From: Alphaproteobacteria bacterium
GTDB taxonomy: Bacteria > Pseudomonadota > Alphaproteobacteria > UBA828
Length of the DNA: 50,261 nt
Direction: 5' to 3'
NCBI GenBank assembly: GCA_022826665.1
Contig: JAJDUK010000059.1
Location: 1 to 50,261, forward strand
Shown here: positions 1 through 9,661 of the stretch, in pieces
Numbering within the stretch: position 1 is the first letter of the stretch
Layout of the letters: each line of letters opens with the position of its first letter
Translations under genes and position numbers: made by a program
The notes under the pieces: generated by a model
Database searches by the model: none
The model's input: the letters and a program-made list of their open reading frames with translations, nothing else
Told to the model about the DNA's origin: nothing

Positions 1-399
1 CAGCAGGATGATGACGCCCATCCACCACAGGATCTCGCGCGGCGACTTGTAGGAGCCGTAGTAGAGGCCGCGGAAGAGGTGGATGTAGACCACGGCGAAG
101 AACATCGAGGCGCCGTTGGCGTGGAGGTAGCGCATGAGCCAACCCCACTCCACGTCGCGCATGATGTGCTCGACCGAATCGAAAGCGTGATCGGCATGCG
201 GCGTGTAGTGCATCGCCAGCACCACGCCGGTGATGATCTGCACCACCAGCATGATCCCGGCGAGGGAGCCGAAGTTCCACCAGTAGTTCAGGTTGCGCGG
301 CGCCGGATAGTCGATGAGGTGCTTGTTGGTCCAGCTGAAGACCGGCAGCCGGTACTCGATCCATTGGGCGACGCGGTTCTGCGGTACGGGTGTCGTCAT
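1..399 (-). CDS. petB: Cytochrome b of the bc1 complex, N-terminal 133 residues (cut by window edge)
   Basis: Cytochrome b is the membrane core of ubiquinol:cytochrome c reductase and carries both b hemes and the quinone sites. The frame opens at ATG 397-399 and stays open to base 1, so the gene continues outside the window. Visible family features are the N-terminal amphipathic stretch with [11 protein letters not shown] (about 38-48), a first membrane helix (about 44-63), and a second helix with two histidines 14 residues apart (H93 in RYLHANG, H107 in YIHLFRG). That spacing is typical of heme ligands. The phrase GLYYGSY follows, as expected. It starts 13 nt after the Rieske stop, so it is co-transcribed with it; cytochrome c1 should follow outside the window. 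Identification is secure. Confidence 0.95.
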   Translation of the reverse strand, partial: MTTPVPQNRVAQWIEYRLPVFSWTNKHLIDYPAPRNLNYWWNFGSLAGIMLVVQIITGVVLAMHYTPHADHAFDSVEHIMRDVEWGWLMRYLHANGASMFFAVVYIHLFRGLYYGSYKSPREILWWMGVIILL

Positions 400-412
400 C
401 CGGCGCGGTCCC

Positions 413-967
413 CTACCCGATCCGAACCAGTTCGTCGTCAAGGAACTCGTAGCTCGGCACCGGCAGGTTGGCCGGCGCCGGCCCCTTGCGGATGCGGCCG
501 GAGGTGTCGTAGTGCGAGCCGTGGCAGGGGCAGAACCAGCCGCCGAACTCGCCCCGCGGGTCGCCGATCTTGGAGCCGAGCGGCACACAGCCGAGATGCG
601 TGCACACCCCTTCCACGATCAGCCATTGTGCTTGCGGCGCCCGCTCCGAATCGGGCTGCGGGTCGGAGAGGTCGTCGAGCGGTGTCTCCTGCGCCGCGGC
701 GATTTCTTCCGGCGTGCGGTAACGCACGAAGACCGGCCGGCCGCGCCACTTCACGACGATGGTCTGGCCTTCCTCGATGGCGGAAAGATCGACTTCGGTG
801 GACGCCAGCGCGAGCACGTCGGCCGAGGGGTTCATGGTCTCGATCAGCGGCCAGGTGATGCCGACGACCGCCATGCCGCCCATGGCGCCGGCCGCGAGCA
901 CCAGGAAGTCGCGTCGCGTGCCCGCGTGCTCGGACGAGCTTTCCGTGGGCGGCGCGGCGTCAGCCAT
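413..967 (-). CDS. petA: Ubiquinol-cytochrome c reductase Rieske iron-sulfur subunit
   Basis: This 184-residue Rieske protein passes electrons from ubiquinol to cytochrome c1. Both cluster boxes are intact: CTHLGC at 122-127 and CPCHGS at 146-151. By family rules the 2Fe-2S ligands are C122, H124, C146 and H149, with C127-C148 as the disulfide. A twin-arginine signal/anchor ([15 protein letters not shown], from residue 17) precedes the single membrane segment, as usual for Tat-exported Rieske proteins. ATG at 965-967. It is first in the fbcFBC-type operon, with cytochrome b 13 nt downstream. The 158-nt gap upstream holds a GC-rich hairpin (1039-1060) and no obvious consensus promoter. Confidence 0.96.
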   Translation of the reverse strand: MADAAPPTESSSEHAGTRRDFLVLAAGAMGGMAVVGITWPLIETMNPSADVLALASTEVDLSAIEEGQTIVVKWRGRPVFVRYRTPEEIAAAQETPLDDLSDPQPDSERAPQAQWLIVEGVCTHLGCVPLGSKIGDPRGEFGGWFCPCHGSHYDTSGRIRKGPAPANLPVPSYEFLDDELVRIG

Positions 968-1038
968 GGTCGAACCCCCTTCGAACTGCCTGATGGGATT
1001 GCCTTCGGGAACCTAGAAACGAGCAACCATCACGACAC

Positions 1039-1060
1039 GCTCGCGGCGGCTGCCGCGAGC
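1039..1060 (-). other. GC-rich hairpin upstream of petA
   Basis: A perfect 9-bp stem, GCTCGCGGC/GCCGCGAGC, with a GGCT loop lies between the lipoprotein gene stop (1126) and the Rieske start (967), both on the minus strand. No T-run follows on the minus strand, so it is a poor intrinsic terminator. It could be a weak or factor-dependent terminator, or a 5' leader structure. Confidence 0.4.
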
Positions 1061-1125
1061 GGCGACAGGGTTAGCACGCAGCGTAGGCAAGGGCAAGACG
1101 CTAAGAGAGGAACGTCGACGGCTCC

Positions 1126-1767
1126 CTATTTCCCAGGAGTGAAGTGCACCAAATCCCGCTTTTCGGGCGGCGCGGACCGGTCGAGGCGCGTGTACCAGAT
1201 TCGGATGCTCCGCCCGAGGTCAGGCGAGATATAGAGAACACGTTGCTCGGTCTTCGACCTGCAGACCGTGTAGAACACGCGGTAGAAGCCGGTCGCTTTC
1301 TGCACGCGATCCTGCTTCGTCACCTTGCAGAGCACCTCCTCATCCCATCGGTTCTCGCTCGTATCCAATCCGACTCTGCGGTAGCGCCACGTCCGTCCGA
1401 TCTCGAGCGGCCAGATGTGCCCGGCGGTTAAGGTAACGGTCTGGGTACCGTCGGGAATGCGCCGGCAGTTCTCCCACGCCGTCCATGGCGAGATGCCGTC
1501 TCGCGGCCTTGTGTAGGTGCAGCCGCTCTCCGCCACCTCGTAGCGAATCGAGTCGGTCTCGATCGCCACGAGCGTGTGAGTGGTCGTTCCCGTCCGGCTT
1601 TTCCAGACCTCTACGTCGCCGACGGCCCGCGTGGGCTCGTCCATGGGGGAGAGTGGCCCGGCGCCGCAACCGCCGAGCACGAGCAACGCCGCCAGAGCGA
1701 GTATGCACGTCGTGGCTGCTGCGGTGGCGCTCTTCGGCATCCTCAGACCCGTCACCATGCTCCTCAT
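1126..1767 (-). CDS. Hypothetical outer-membrane-type lipoprotein
   Basis: Predicted 213-residue lipoprotein of unknown function. The N-terminus has a short basic region, a hydrophobic stretch (about 18-32) and a lipobox LVLGGC that puts the lipidated cysteine at residue 34. The mature part has WPLEIGRTWRYRR, a phrase often seen in small extracytoplasmic beta proteins, and several cysteines. An in-frame extension reaches 2028, but it is antisense to hyuB and would bury the signal peptide, so I reject it. ATGs at 1767, 1758 and 1740 are all compatible with the signal peptide. GAGGAG lies too close to 1758 to decide. The gene lies between hyuB and petA; nothing links it functionally to either. 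Confidence 0.7.
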   Translation of the reverse strand: MRSMVTGLRMPKSATAAATTCILALAALLVLGGCGAGPLSPMDEPTRAVGDVEVWKSRTGTTTHTLVAIETDSIRYEVAESGCTYTRPRDGISPWTAWENCRRIPDGTQTVTLTAGHIWPLEIGRTWRYRRVGLDTSENRWDEEVLCKVTKQDRVQKATGFYRVFYTVCRSKTEQRVLYISPDLGRSIRIWYTRLDRSAPPEKRDLVHFTPGK

Positions 1768-1834
1768 TCTTCGCACCCCGATTTTGCCGTCATAGTACCC
1801 CGAAAGAGTGGAGCCAGCGCGAGGAGACGATGCC

Positions 1835-3625
1835 TCAAGAAGTTGCGCCCCGCAGCGCCTCCGTCGCCTCCCGATCCACCACCAGCGAGTCGGTTTCCCG
1901 GTCTCCGGTGAGCACGACTCCGTAGACCTCGCGGGCGCGCTCGGGCGTCTCCCAGCCACGCGCGACATCCATGCGCACCCGCTCAGGATCGCGCTCCATC
2001 GGGTCGCCGTACCCGCCGCCCCCCGCATCGAAGCCGCGAATCATTTCGCCCGGCTGCAGGGCAAGCTGCACGACGTTGGGCAGCAGCGTCTCGTCGCCGT
2101 TGGCGCCGACCCTGTACTGGATCGCCGGCGCGCCGTCGTGGCCGCCTTGCGCGCCCCGCGCCGGATTGACCTGACAGTCGGAGGGAATCACCACCGTCAT
2201 CGGGTCCTCGCGCGGCCCGTAGACCACCTCGCAGGCGGGGCCACCGCGATGGCGCCCCGCGCCGCCGGTGCCGGGCATGAGGCGCACGGTCTTGAACAGC
2301 ATCGGGTGCTTCACCTCGGCGAGCTCGATGCTGTCCCGATACATGAGGCCGGAGACCACCGGCAGCACGTAGGTGACCCAGCCGTCGGCCTTGGGCCCGG
2401 CGGGGCCGCCGTTCACCAGCATCATGAGCTGGTTAATGTAGGGATCGCCGCCGCGCCTGAAATCGGGGCCGCTGATGACCGCGCCGCCGGAGCCCATGGC
2501 GCTGCCGCCTTCCGCCAAGCCGTAGCCGTCGCCGAGCCGGGCCATCGCCGAGTGGGTGATGTTGACCAGGCGGTCGGCGACATTGGTGGTCGCCATCGAG
2601 GTCGAGTGGGGGAAGGACGGACGGCCGACCACGCAGCCGTCCCGCAGCAGCACGTCCACGCGGCGGAACGACCCGCCGTTGTGGGGTATCTCGGGGCCTA
2701 AGCAGTTGAAGAGGCCCGCCACGACGTTGTTGATCGCGCAGGCCTCCGATTCGTTGAGGCCGCAGTCGAGGCAGTCGATGTTGTCGCGGAGGTCGATGGT
2801 GACCCGGCCCTCATCCGGATCGATGCGGAGCTGGACCTTGATCGGGATGCCGTCCGGCAGGAACGGCTCGAAGGGATCGTGCGCGCCCTCCGCCTCCACC
2901 TCGGCCTTCGGCAGCTCCTTGATCGCCTGCACCATGCGCCGCTCGGAATAGTCGAACCACTCGCGGATGAAGGTCTTGATGGTCTCCTTGCCGTACTTGG
3001 CGCAGAGCTCCTTCAGGCGCCGCTCGGCGATGCGCGCCGCGCCGAGCTCGGCCAGGAAGTCTCCGTACCACTGCTCCGGCACTCGGATGCGCCGGCGGCA
3101 CATGCGGATCACGTCGTCCACCATCTCGTAGCCGCGCTGTACCCGCACGCACGGAAAGATCAGCGAGCCCTCCTCGTACACGTCCTTCGCCGCGGCGTGA
3201 TAGGTGGTGGGGATGCTGTTGCCGATGTCCGCCTGATGCCCCTTGGCGCAGGCTGTGAACAGGTGCTCGCCATCGATGAAGACGGGCACCAGCACCGCGT
3301 GGTCGGCCGGGTGGGTGTTGCCGAGGTAGGGGTCGTTGTGGAGGAAGGCGTCTCCTTCGGCGAGATCGTCGTGCAGGTCGGTCATCGCCCGCGTCTGCAG
3401 GTGCGAGCCAAAGATATGGACCGGCAGGCCCTCCGCCGTCGCCAACAGCTCGTTGTCGCCGGTGCAGATCGCGCAGGAGAAATCCCGCGCCACAGCGATC
3501 ACGGCCGAGCGCGCGGCCTTGAGCAGCGTGTTCGACATCTCGCGCACGATGCCGTCGAGCCGGTTGGAGAGCACCGAAAGAAGGACCGGGTCGAGAGTCC
3601 CCGGCGCGGGTTCGGGCGACGTCAT
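1835..3625 (-). CDS. hyuB: Hydantoinase B / oxoprolinase C-terminal-type subunit
   Basis: A 596-residue HyuB-family subunit. With HyuA it forms ATP-dependent N-cyclic amide hydrolases (N-methylhydantoinase, 5-oxoprolinase) or, in related acetophenone and acetone carboxylases, carboxylases. Family features include RNFS-like VARDFSCAICT near residue 47, the block HNDPYLGNTHPADHAV (about 95-110), GNSIPTTYHAAAKDVYEEG, the glycine-rich MGSGGAVISGPD and the GAGRHRGGPA-like C-terminal block. ATG at 3623-3625, 1 nt after the hyuA stop, so the two are translationally coupled. The substrate cannot be read from sequence. The neighbouring aminotransferase and Liv-type importer suggest a nitrogenous ring or amide compound. 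Confidence 0.88.
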   Translation of the reverse strand: MTSPEPAPGTLDPVLLSVLSNRLDGIVREMSNTLLKAARSAVIAVARDFSCAICTGDNELLATAEGLPVHIFGSHLQTRAMTDLHDDLAEGDAFLHNDPYLGNTHPADHAVLVPVFIDGEHLFTACAKGHQADIGNSIPTTYHAAAKDVYEEGSLIFPCVRVQRGYEMVDDVIRMCRRRIRVPEQWYGDFLAELGAARIAERRLKELCAKYGKETIKTFIREWFDYSERRMVQAIKELPKAEVEAEGAHDPFEPFLPDGIPIKVQLRIDPDEGRVTIDLRDNIDCLDCGLNESEACAINNVVAGLFNCLGPEIPHNGGSFRRVDVLLRDGCVVGRPSFPHSTSMATTNVADRLVNITHSAMARLGDGYGLAEGGSAMGSGGAVISGPDFRRGGDPYINQLMMLVNGGPAGPKADGWVTYVLPVVSGLMYRDSIELAEVKHPMLFKTVRLMPGTGGAGRHRGGPACEVVYGPREDPMTVVIPSDCQVNPARGAQGGHDGAPAIQYRVGANGDETLLPNVVQLALQPGEMIRGFDAGGGGYGDPMERDPERVRMDVARGWETPERAREVYGVVLTGDRETDSLVVDREATEALRGATS

Positions 3626-3626
3626 C

Positions 3627-5699
3627 TCAGCGGGCCTCCAGGATGAAGTTGCCGGCTTCGCTCAGCCAGGTCCGCGTGCCGGGGTCGACCACGATGGTGG
3701 TGGTCGGCTCCTCGATGATCGCGGGCCCTTCGATCGCGGCGCCGGGGCTCAGGTTGCGGCCGAGATAGATCGGCGTGTCCACGCGCGCGCCGCCACCGAA
3801 ATAGGCGGGCCGGCGGCTGTCCGGCTCCGGCGGCCCGCCGGCGCCGGCGATCGACGGCGGACGGGCGGCCGCGTCGAGGCCGACGGAGACCCGCCCCTTC
3901 CAGTTGAGGCATTCCAGGATGCTGTCGGGATCGCGCACGGCGAAGACCTGCTCGTGCGTGGCGTGGAAGCGCTCCACCAGCGCGGCCACATCGCGCTCGG
4001 TCTCGAAGCGCTCGACCGGCAGCGCCACGTCGAGCTCCCACACCTGGAACAGGTAGCGCGCCTCGACGAAGCGCTCGATCCGCATGGTCTCGAGGCCGCG
4101 CTCGCCCAGCGTCGCAGCGAAGCGCTCGAGCTCGGCGTCGATCGACTCGAGCACGGCGTTCACGCCCTCGAAGTCGAAGCCGGCTGAGCGCGTGACCATG
4201 CTCGCCGAGTGCTCGTGAATCACGTCGGAGACCTGCATTCCGCAGGCGCTGAGCACGGCGGCGGTGCGCGGCAGGATTACCCTGTCGCAGCCGAGCTCGC
4301 CTGCGATCGCCATGACGCCGAGGCCGGCCGCGCCGCCGCCAGCGACTAGCGTGCATTCCTGCGGATTGAAGCCCTCGGTCACGGTGATGTCCTGGATCGC
4401 CTTGATCATCAGCTCGTTGGCGAGGCTCATGATGGCGTGCGCCCCGTCGTCGAGAGACTTGCCGAGACGATCGGCGAGCGCGCCGACCGCGTGCCGGGCC
4501 GCGCCTTCGTCGAGCGCGAGCCGGCCGCCGAGGAAGTAGTCGGGGTCGAGATAACCCAGCAGCAAGGCCGCATCGGTGACCGTGGGCTCGGTGCCGCCCG
4601 CGCCGTAGCAGGCAGGCCCCGGGACCGCGCCGGCGCTGCGCGGGCCCACCCGGAGCAGGCCGCCCGGATCGATCCAGGCGATCGAGCCGCCGCCCGCGCC
4701 GATGCTGCGCACGTCGACTGAGGAAATCGCGAGGATATGGCCGGTCCATAGACCGCCGATCCAGGTCTCGCGGGTCTGCTTCACCGCGCCGTCACGAACC
4801 AGGCCGACATCGAAGGTGGTGCCGCCCGTGTCGCAGACGATCACATCGTCGCCGAAGCCTTCCATCTGCGAGTAGGCCAGTGCCGCCACCGGTGCCATGG
4901 CGGGGCCGGACTTGACCGTGTGGATCGGCCGCTCGACCAGCTCGTCCACGTGCATGCAGCCGCCGACGGAGGTGCTCACCAGGATCTCGCCCTTGCATCC
5001 GGCAGCGCGCAGGTCGTCCTCCATGCCTTGCAGGTGCGCCTGCATGAGCGGCTTGAGCGAGGCGTCGATGGCGGTCGCCGACGCGCGCCGATATTCCCGG
5101 ACGATGGGGATCAGCCGGTGCGAGAGCGTGTAGGGGACGCCGGGGAGAACCTCCTCGATCAGCGCGGCGAGCGCCTGCTCATGCGCGGAGTTCGCGACCG
5201 CCCACAGCAGGCACACGGCGACCGCCTCGAAGCCCCGCTTCTCGACCAGCCCGAGCGCCGCGCGGGCCTGCTCACGGTCGAGCGGCGTCACCACGCCGCC
5301 CTCGGAGTCGATCCGCTCGTCGATCTCGAAGGTGTGGGCCTGCGGGATGTAGGGGTCCGGGTAGTCGGTCTCGAAGTCGTGGACCCCGTGCTTGCCGCCT
5401 TCCTTCAGCACCAGGATGTCGGGGAAGCCGGCGGTGACCAGGAACGCGGTCTTGGCGACCGCGCCCTGCACGATCGCGTTGGTGGCCCGCGTCGTGCCGT
5501 AGATCAGGAGATCGGTCTCGCCGAGCAGCGCGGGCAGGCTCAGGTCCAGCTGCTCGGCCGCGTTCTCCAGCGCGCCCTGCATGCCGACGAAGATGCGGTC
5601 GGGCGTGGTCGGTGCCTTGCCCACCACCTCCCGCCCGTCGCCCCCGGCCACGACATCGGTAAAGGTGCCGCCGGTATCGACGGAGATGCGAAATCCCAC
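3627..5699 (-). CDS. hyuA: Hydantoinase A / oxoprolinase N-terminal-type subunit
   Basis: A 690-residue HyuA-family ATP-binding subunit and partner of HyuB immediately downstream. The N-terminus has the actin-like phosphate loop RISVDTGGTFTDVV (about 4-17). The middle has the second nucleotide block VCDTGGTTFDVGLV and the family signature GAGGGSIAWID, then GPRSAGAVPGPACYG. The start is GTG 5697-5699, preceded by AGGGG about 8 nt upstream. Length is normal for stand-alone HyuA (about 690), as opposed to the ~1,280-residue fused oxoprolinases. It is 24 nt after the aminotransferase stop and 1 nt before hyuB, so these three genes form one transcription unit. N-methylhydantoinase, oxoprolinase or carboxylase activity are all possible. 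Confidence 0.9.
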   Translation of the reverse strand: MGFRISVDTGGTFTDVVAGGDGREVVGKAPTTPDRIFVGMQGALENAAEQLDLSLPALLGETDLLIYGTTRATNAIVQGAVAKTAFLVTAGFPDILVLKEGGKHGVHDFETDYPDPYIPQAHTFEIDERIDSEGGVVTPLDREQARAALGLVEKRGFEAVAVCLLWAVANSAHEQALAALIEEVLPGVPYTLSHRLIPIVREYRRASATAIDASLKPLMQAHLQGMEDDLRAAGCKGEILVSTSVGGCMHVDELVERPIHTVKSGPAMAPVAALAYSQMEGFGDDVIVCDTGGTTFDVGLVRDGAVKQTRETWIGGLWTGHILAISSVDVRSIGAGGGSIAWIDPGGLLRVGPRSAGAVPGPACYGAGGTEPTVTDAALLLGYLDPDYFLGGRLALDEGAARHAVGALADRLGKSLDDGAHAIMSLANELMIKAIQDITVTEGFNPQECTLVAGGGAAGLGVMAIAGELGCDRVILPRTAAVLSACGMQVSDVIHEHSASMVTRSAGFDFEGVNAVLESIDAELERFAATLGERGLETMRIERFVEARYLFQVWELDVALPVERFETERDVAALVERFHATHEQVFAVRDPDSILECLNWKGRVSVGLDAAARPPSIAGAGGPPEPDSRRPAYFGGGARVDTPIYLGRNLSPGAAIEGPAIIEEPTTTIVVDPGTRTWLSEAGNFILEAR

Positions 5700-5723
5700 G
5701 GCGGAGCCCCTATGAACGAGGGC

Positions 5724-7121
5724 TCAGCCCTTGCCGAAGACGCTTTCCACGGCCTCGCCGAAGATGCCGACGGTCTCGTCGACATCGGCCTTAGAGAAGG
5801 TGAGCGGCGGCGAGAATGCGTTGACCGGCAGGAAGGGCAGCGCTCGGGTAAGCATCCCTCGCTCCTGCGCCGCCGCCGAGACGCGCCGATGGGCCGGCGG
5901 GGTCATGTCCGGCGCGGCCTTGCTCCCGCGCTCGGCGGCGTACTCGACGCCCAGCATGAGGCCCGCGCCGCGGATTTCGCCCACGTTGGGGTGATCGCCC
6001 ACCCGCTCGATCAGGCACTGCTTGAAGTAGGGGCCGACCTCGGCCGCGTTGGCGACCAGGTTCTCGGACTCCATGATCTCCAGGTTGGCGAGGCCGACGG
6101 CGCCGCCCACCGGGTGGCCCGAATAGGTGAAGCCGTGGGCGAACATGCCGACCTCGGCCGTGCCGTCCGCCAGCACCTGCCAGACCTCGTCCGATATCGC
6201 GACCGCCGACATCGGGAAGTAGGCGCTGGTGAGCCCCTTGGCGAAGGTCATCATGTCGGGCTTGAGCCCGAAGTAGCTCGCGCCGAACCAGGTGCCGAGG
6301 CGCCCGAAGCCGCAGATCACCTCGTCCGTGATGAATAGGATGTCGTGCTTCTTCAGGATCGCCTGCACCTTGTCGTAGTAGCCGCCGCCCGGAATGATCA
6401 CGCCGCCGGTGCCCATCACCGGCTCCGCGATGAAGGCCGCAATGGTCTCGGGCCCTTCCCGCTCGATCATGGCTTCGAGCGATGCGGCCATGCGGTCGGC
6501 GAACTCCTCTTCGCTCTCGCCCTCCAGGCCTTCCCGCCAGTAGTGCGGGCAGTCGGTGTGGAGCACGCCCTCGAAGGGCAGGTCGAAGGCCTTGTGGTAA
6601 AGCGGAATGCCGGTGAGGCTGCCCGCCGCGCCGGTGACGCCGTGGTAGGCGCCGAGACGCGAGATGATCTTCTTCTTCTCGGGCCGGCCGCGCAGGTTGT
6701 TGTAGTAGCGGACCAGCTTGAACTGCGTGTCGTTGCCGTCCGAGCCCGACAGTCCGAAGAACACCTTGCCGATGTGGTGGCAGTCGGCGTGCTCGTGCAG
6801 CAGCGAGAGCAGCTTCTCGGCGAGCCTGATCTGCGGCTCGTTCGAGGCGGCGCCGAAGGTGTGGAAGAAGCCGATGCGCGCCATCTCCTCGGCCGCGACC
6901 TCGGCGAGCTTCGTCCGCCCGTAGCCGATGTTGACGCACCAGAGCGCCGCTGCCGCGTCGATGTAACCCTTGCCCTGGCGGTCGTAGACCTTCACCCCGC
7001 CGCTCTTCCCGTAGATGACGGGGCCTGCGTCCTGATGCTCGGCGATGGAGGTGACAGGGTGGAGCAGGACCTGCTTGTCGAGCTCCTCCAGCGAGATGTT
7101 CTGGGCCTGATCGAGCGACAT
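5724..7121 (-). CDS. Class III (omega) PLP-dependent aminotransferase
   Basis: A 465-residue fold-type I aminotransferase of the omega-amino-acid:pyruvate type. These enzymes move an amino group from a primary amine or omega-amino acid to pyruvate or a keto acid. The cofactor-binding sequence is clear: the glycine-rich GSDGND (about 126-131), the Asp of [12 protein letters not shown] (D266) that contacts the pyridine nitrogen, and the Schiff-base lysine K295 in [21 protein letters not shown] at 233-242 is also typical. ATG at 7119-7121. It lies 129 nt downstream of livF and 24 nt upstream of hyuA. I infer that it removes an exocyclic or omega amino group from the substrate taken up by the Liv system. 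Confidence 0.88.
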   Translation of the reverse strand: MSLDQAQNISLEELDKQVLLHPVTSIAEHQDAGPVIYGKSGGVKVYDRQGKGYIDAAAALWCVNIGYGRTKLAEVAAEEMARIGFFHTFGAASNEPQIRLAEKLLSLLHEHADCHHIGKVFFGLSGSDGNDTQFKLVRYYNNLRGRPEKKKIISRLGAYHGVTGAAGSLTGIPLYHKAFDLPFEGVLHTDCPHYWREGLEGESEEEFADRMAASLEAMIEREGPETIAAFIAEPVMGTGGVIIPGGGYYDKVQAILKKHDILFITDEVICGFGRLGTWFGASYFGLKPDMMTFAKGLTSAYFPMSAVAISDEVWQVLADGTAEVGMFAHGFTYSGHPVGGAVGLANLEIMESENLVANAAEVGPYFKQCLIERVGDHPNVGEIRGAGLMLGVEYAAERGSKAAPDMTPPAHRRVSAAAQERGMLTRALPFLPVNAFSPPLTFSKADVDETVGIFGEAVESVFGKG

Positions 7122-7250
7122 GCTGCGTCTCCATGTTGAGGGCTGGCAAGCCGCCGCAATGGTCGGACCAGACGGCAGCCGGGGCCGGCAAGCGTATGTC
7201 AGGGCGTCCCTTGCGGCAACGGTGTGGGCGACGTGTTACCGGTGTTCGCC

Positions 7251-7982
7251 TCAGGCGCCTAGGTAGTACTGCTTGACCATCTCGTTCTCGGAGAGATCGG
7301 CAGCGGACCCGGCGGCGAACGCGATTTCGCCGTGGACGATGATGTAGCCGCGATCGGCGATCTTGATGGCCTGGTTGAAGTTCTGCTCGGCCATCAGCAC
7401 GGTCAGACTGCGCTGCTCCTTCAGCTCCCTGATCTTGGCGATCACGCGGCTGACCAGGATCGGCGCGAGGCCGACGGAAGGCTCGTCGATCACCAGGATG
7501 CGGGGCTCCGACATCAGCGCGCGGGCGATGGCCAGCATCTGTTGCTCGCCCCCCGACATCGAGCCGGCGAGCTGACGCCGACGCTCGGCCAGCACCGGGA
7601 AGGCCTCGAACACGAACGCGAGATTGGCGTCGATCCGCTTCCGCGCGGATTCCCGATAGGCGCCCAGCGTCAGGTTTTCCGCCACCGTGAGCTGGGGGAA
7701 CAGGCGCCGGCCTTCAGGCACCAGGGAGATACCGAGCTCGACCACGTCCTGCGGGGTCTTGCCCACAAGCTCGATCTGCTCGCCCTCGTCGGTCTCGTAG
7801 GTGATGGACCCGGCGGTGGGCGCAACGATCCCCATGATGCAGTTGATGAGAGTCGACTTGCCGTTGCCGTTGGTGCCGAGCAGCACCACGGTCTCGCCGG
7901 GATCAACGGAGACCGAGACGCCGTGCAGGACGCGCACGGAGCCGTAGCCGGCCTCAATGTTATCGACGACGATCCTACTCAC
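7251..7982 (-). CDS. livF: Branched-chain-amino-acid-type ABC transporter ATPase (LivF-like)
   Basis: A 243-residue cytoplasmic ATPase of a HAAT/Liv importer. Walker A is GTNGNGKST (36-44), the signature is MSGGEQQM (142-149), and Walker B is ILVIDEPSVGL (about 162-172). QLTVAENLTLGAY is typical of LivF as opposed to LivG. The start is GTG 7980-7982 and overlaps the end of livG by 8 nt. It is the last gene of livKHMGF. Despite the name, such systems in catabolic loci often carry amides, aromatic acids or other non-branched-chain solutes, so the name denotes family only. Confidence 0.92.
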   Translation of the reverse strand: MSRIVVDNIEAGYGSVRVLHGVSVSVDPGETVVLLGTNGNGKSTLINCIMGIVAPTAGSITYETDEGEQIELVGKTPQDVVELGISLVPEGRRLFPQLTVAENLTLGAYRESARKRIDANLAFVFEAFPVLAERRRQLAGSMSGGEQQMLAIARALMSEPRILVIDEPSVGLAPILVSRVIAKIRELKEQRSLTVLMAEQNFNQAIKIADRGYIIVHGEIAFAAGSAADLSENEMVKQYYLGA

Positions 7983-8697
7983 CGAGGTAGGCCCTCTCGA
8001 CTTCGGGGTCGTTGACGATCTCGTCGGGATTCCCCTCCGCGATCTTTCGGCCCGCGTCCAACACCACGATGCGCGTCGAGAACCGCATCACCGCCCGCAT
8101 GATGTGCTCGATCATGATGATCGTGATGCCGCCTTCGTTCAGCTTGAACAGAATATCGAGGATGTCGTCGACCTCGGTCGAGGAGAGGCCGGCCATCGCT
8201 TCATCGGAGATCAGCAATTCGGGTTGCGTCGCCATCGCGCGCGCGAGCTCCAGCTTGCGCATGTCGATTTGAGTGAGCGACCCGGCATTCGCGCGGGCGC
8301 GTTCCGCGAGCCCGATGGTCTCCAGGATCGCCATGCCGCGCTCCTGAACCTCGGACCGGCTGGTGCCGGTTGCGAATTCGAGCGCGATTCCTAGGTTCTC
8401 CAGCACCGTGAGCGAGCGGAAGGGCTTGGGAATCTGGAACGAGCGCGCGATGCCCAGCCGCGTGCGTTGATGGGGCTTCTTGCCGTCGAGCTTGACGCCC
8501 TTGAAGACGATCTCGCCGCCCTCGTTTGCGAGCGTGCCCGAGATGCAGTTGATCATGGTGGTCTTGCCGGAGCCGTTGGGTCCGATCAAGCCGAAGCGCT
8601 CGCCCGCCCTGACCTCCATGTCGACCTGGTCCAGCGCCGTGAAGCCGCCGAACCGCTTGGTGACGGCGCGCACGTCGAGCAGCGCGTCAGCGGTCAT
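7975..8697 (-). CDS. livG: Branched-chain-amino-acid-type ABC transporter ATPase (LivG-like), unusual signature
   Basis: A 240-residue ATPase that pairs with LivF. Walker A is GPNGSGKT (39-46) and QIPKPFRSLTVLEN (about 88-101) is the Q-loop region. The ABC signature position, normally LSxGQ, reads LTQIDMRKLELARA (about 141-154), so the canonical serine-glycine pair is missing. Walker B is followed by SDEAMAGL where DEPAAGL is more usual. I have the impression that a LivG subgroup with such DExMAGL sequences exists, so this may be lineage-normal. ATG 8695-8697; it overlaps livM by 11 nt and livF by 8 nt. Confidence 0.9.
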   Translation of the reverse strand: MTADALLDVRAVTKRFGGFTALDQVDMEVRAGERFGLIGPNGSGKTTMINCISGTLANEGGEIVFKGVKLDGKKPHQRTRLGIARSFQIPKPFRSLTVLENLGIALEFATGTSRSEVQERGMAILETIGLAERARANAGSLTQIDMRKLELARAMATQPELLISDEAMAGLSSTEVDDILDILFKLNEGGITIIMIEHIMRAVMRFSTRIVVLDAGRKIAEGNPDEIVNDPEVERAYLGE

Positions 8698-9661
8698 CGC
8701 GACGGCCTCCCAACCACTTCTTGAGCAGTCCGACGATCCCTTCCGGGGCCACGATCACGAAGAACACCAGGACGATGCCCACGATCAGGAGGTTGAGTTC
8801 CGAGGAAATCGTCACCGTGGCGACCTGCTGAACGGTGCCGAGCAACAGAGCACCGATCACCGGGCCGAGCCACGTGGTGGCACCGCCGATCATCGGCATC
8901 GCGATGGCGTTCACCGCATAGATGAGATTGAACGCCGAAGACGGCTCGATAAAGCTCACGTAGAGCGCGAACGGTGCGCCGGCGACGCCCATCAGGAATC
9001 CGGAAACCGTCGTCGCGATCAGCTTGAGCCTGAGCGTCGGAACGCCGGCACACTCGGCGGCAATCTCATCATCGCGAATGGCGATGAAGCCGCGCCCCGT
9101 CCTCGACAGCTCGAGCCAGCGCGCGACCGAGACGGCAAAGATCGCGAGCAGAAGCATCACGAAGAACAGGAACTCGATGTAGTCGCCGAACGGCGCCTGC
9201 TCGCGCGAGCGCAGGATGTAGGCACCGGTGGCGCCGCCCACGAACTCCCAGTTGATGATGAGCGTCTCGAGGACGATGGCCATCGCGAGGGTGGCGATAG
9301 CGAAGAAGACACCGCGCAGGCGCAGCGTCAGGTAGCCCATGGCGAGCCCGAGCAGGGCGCAGACCACGCCCGCGAAGGGGATCATCAGAGCCAGCGGCGC
9401 CTGGAAGAGGTTGTAAAGCACGACGGAGGCGTAGGCGCCGACGGCGAAGAAGCCGGCGGTGCCGAAATTCACGTAACCCATGTAGCCGCCCATGATGTTC
9501 CAGGCGGTCGCGAGCACCACGTATTGCAGGACCACATAGCCCGCGAAGAAGATGAAGGTGTTGATGTTGAACAGGTCGAAGATCGTCACCGCGATGCCGA
9601 GCACCGCGATGGCGGCGGCGCAGAGCCAGAAGGGCGAGAGCTTCAGCGCAGGCCACTTCAT
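8687..9661 (-). CDS. livM: Branched-chain-amino-acid-type ABC transporter permease (LivM-like)
   Basis: A 324-residue permease with about eight to ten hydrophobic segments. The LivM hallmark GGYMGYVNFGTAGFFAVGAY (residues about 59-78) is present, followed by the GRGFIAIRDDEIAAECAGV motif that contacts the ATPase. The frame stays open to 10081, but that extension is antisense-like Arg-rich sequence. The ATG at 9659-9661 (MKWPALKLSPF) overlaps the livH stop in an ATGA arrangement and is chosen. The C-terminus (KKWLGGRRDDR) overlaps livG by 11 nt. It acts in the inner membrane with LivH. Confidence 0.92.
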   Translation of the reverse strand: MKWPALKLSPFWLCAAAIAVLGIAVTIFDLFNINTFIFFAGYVVLQYVVLATAWNIMGGYMGYVNFGTAGFFAVGAYASVVLYNLFQAPLALMIPFAGVVCALLGLAMGYLTLRLRGVFFAIATLAMAIVLETLIINWEFVGGATGAYILRSREQAPFGDYIEFLFFVMLLLAIFAVSVARWLELSRTGRGFIAIRDDEIAAECAGVPTLRLKLIATTVSGFLMGVAGAPFALYVSFIEPSSAFNLIYAVNAIAMPMIGGATTWLGPVIGALLLGTVQQVATVTISSELNLLIVGIVLVFFVIVAPEGIVGLLKKWLGGRRDDR

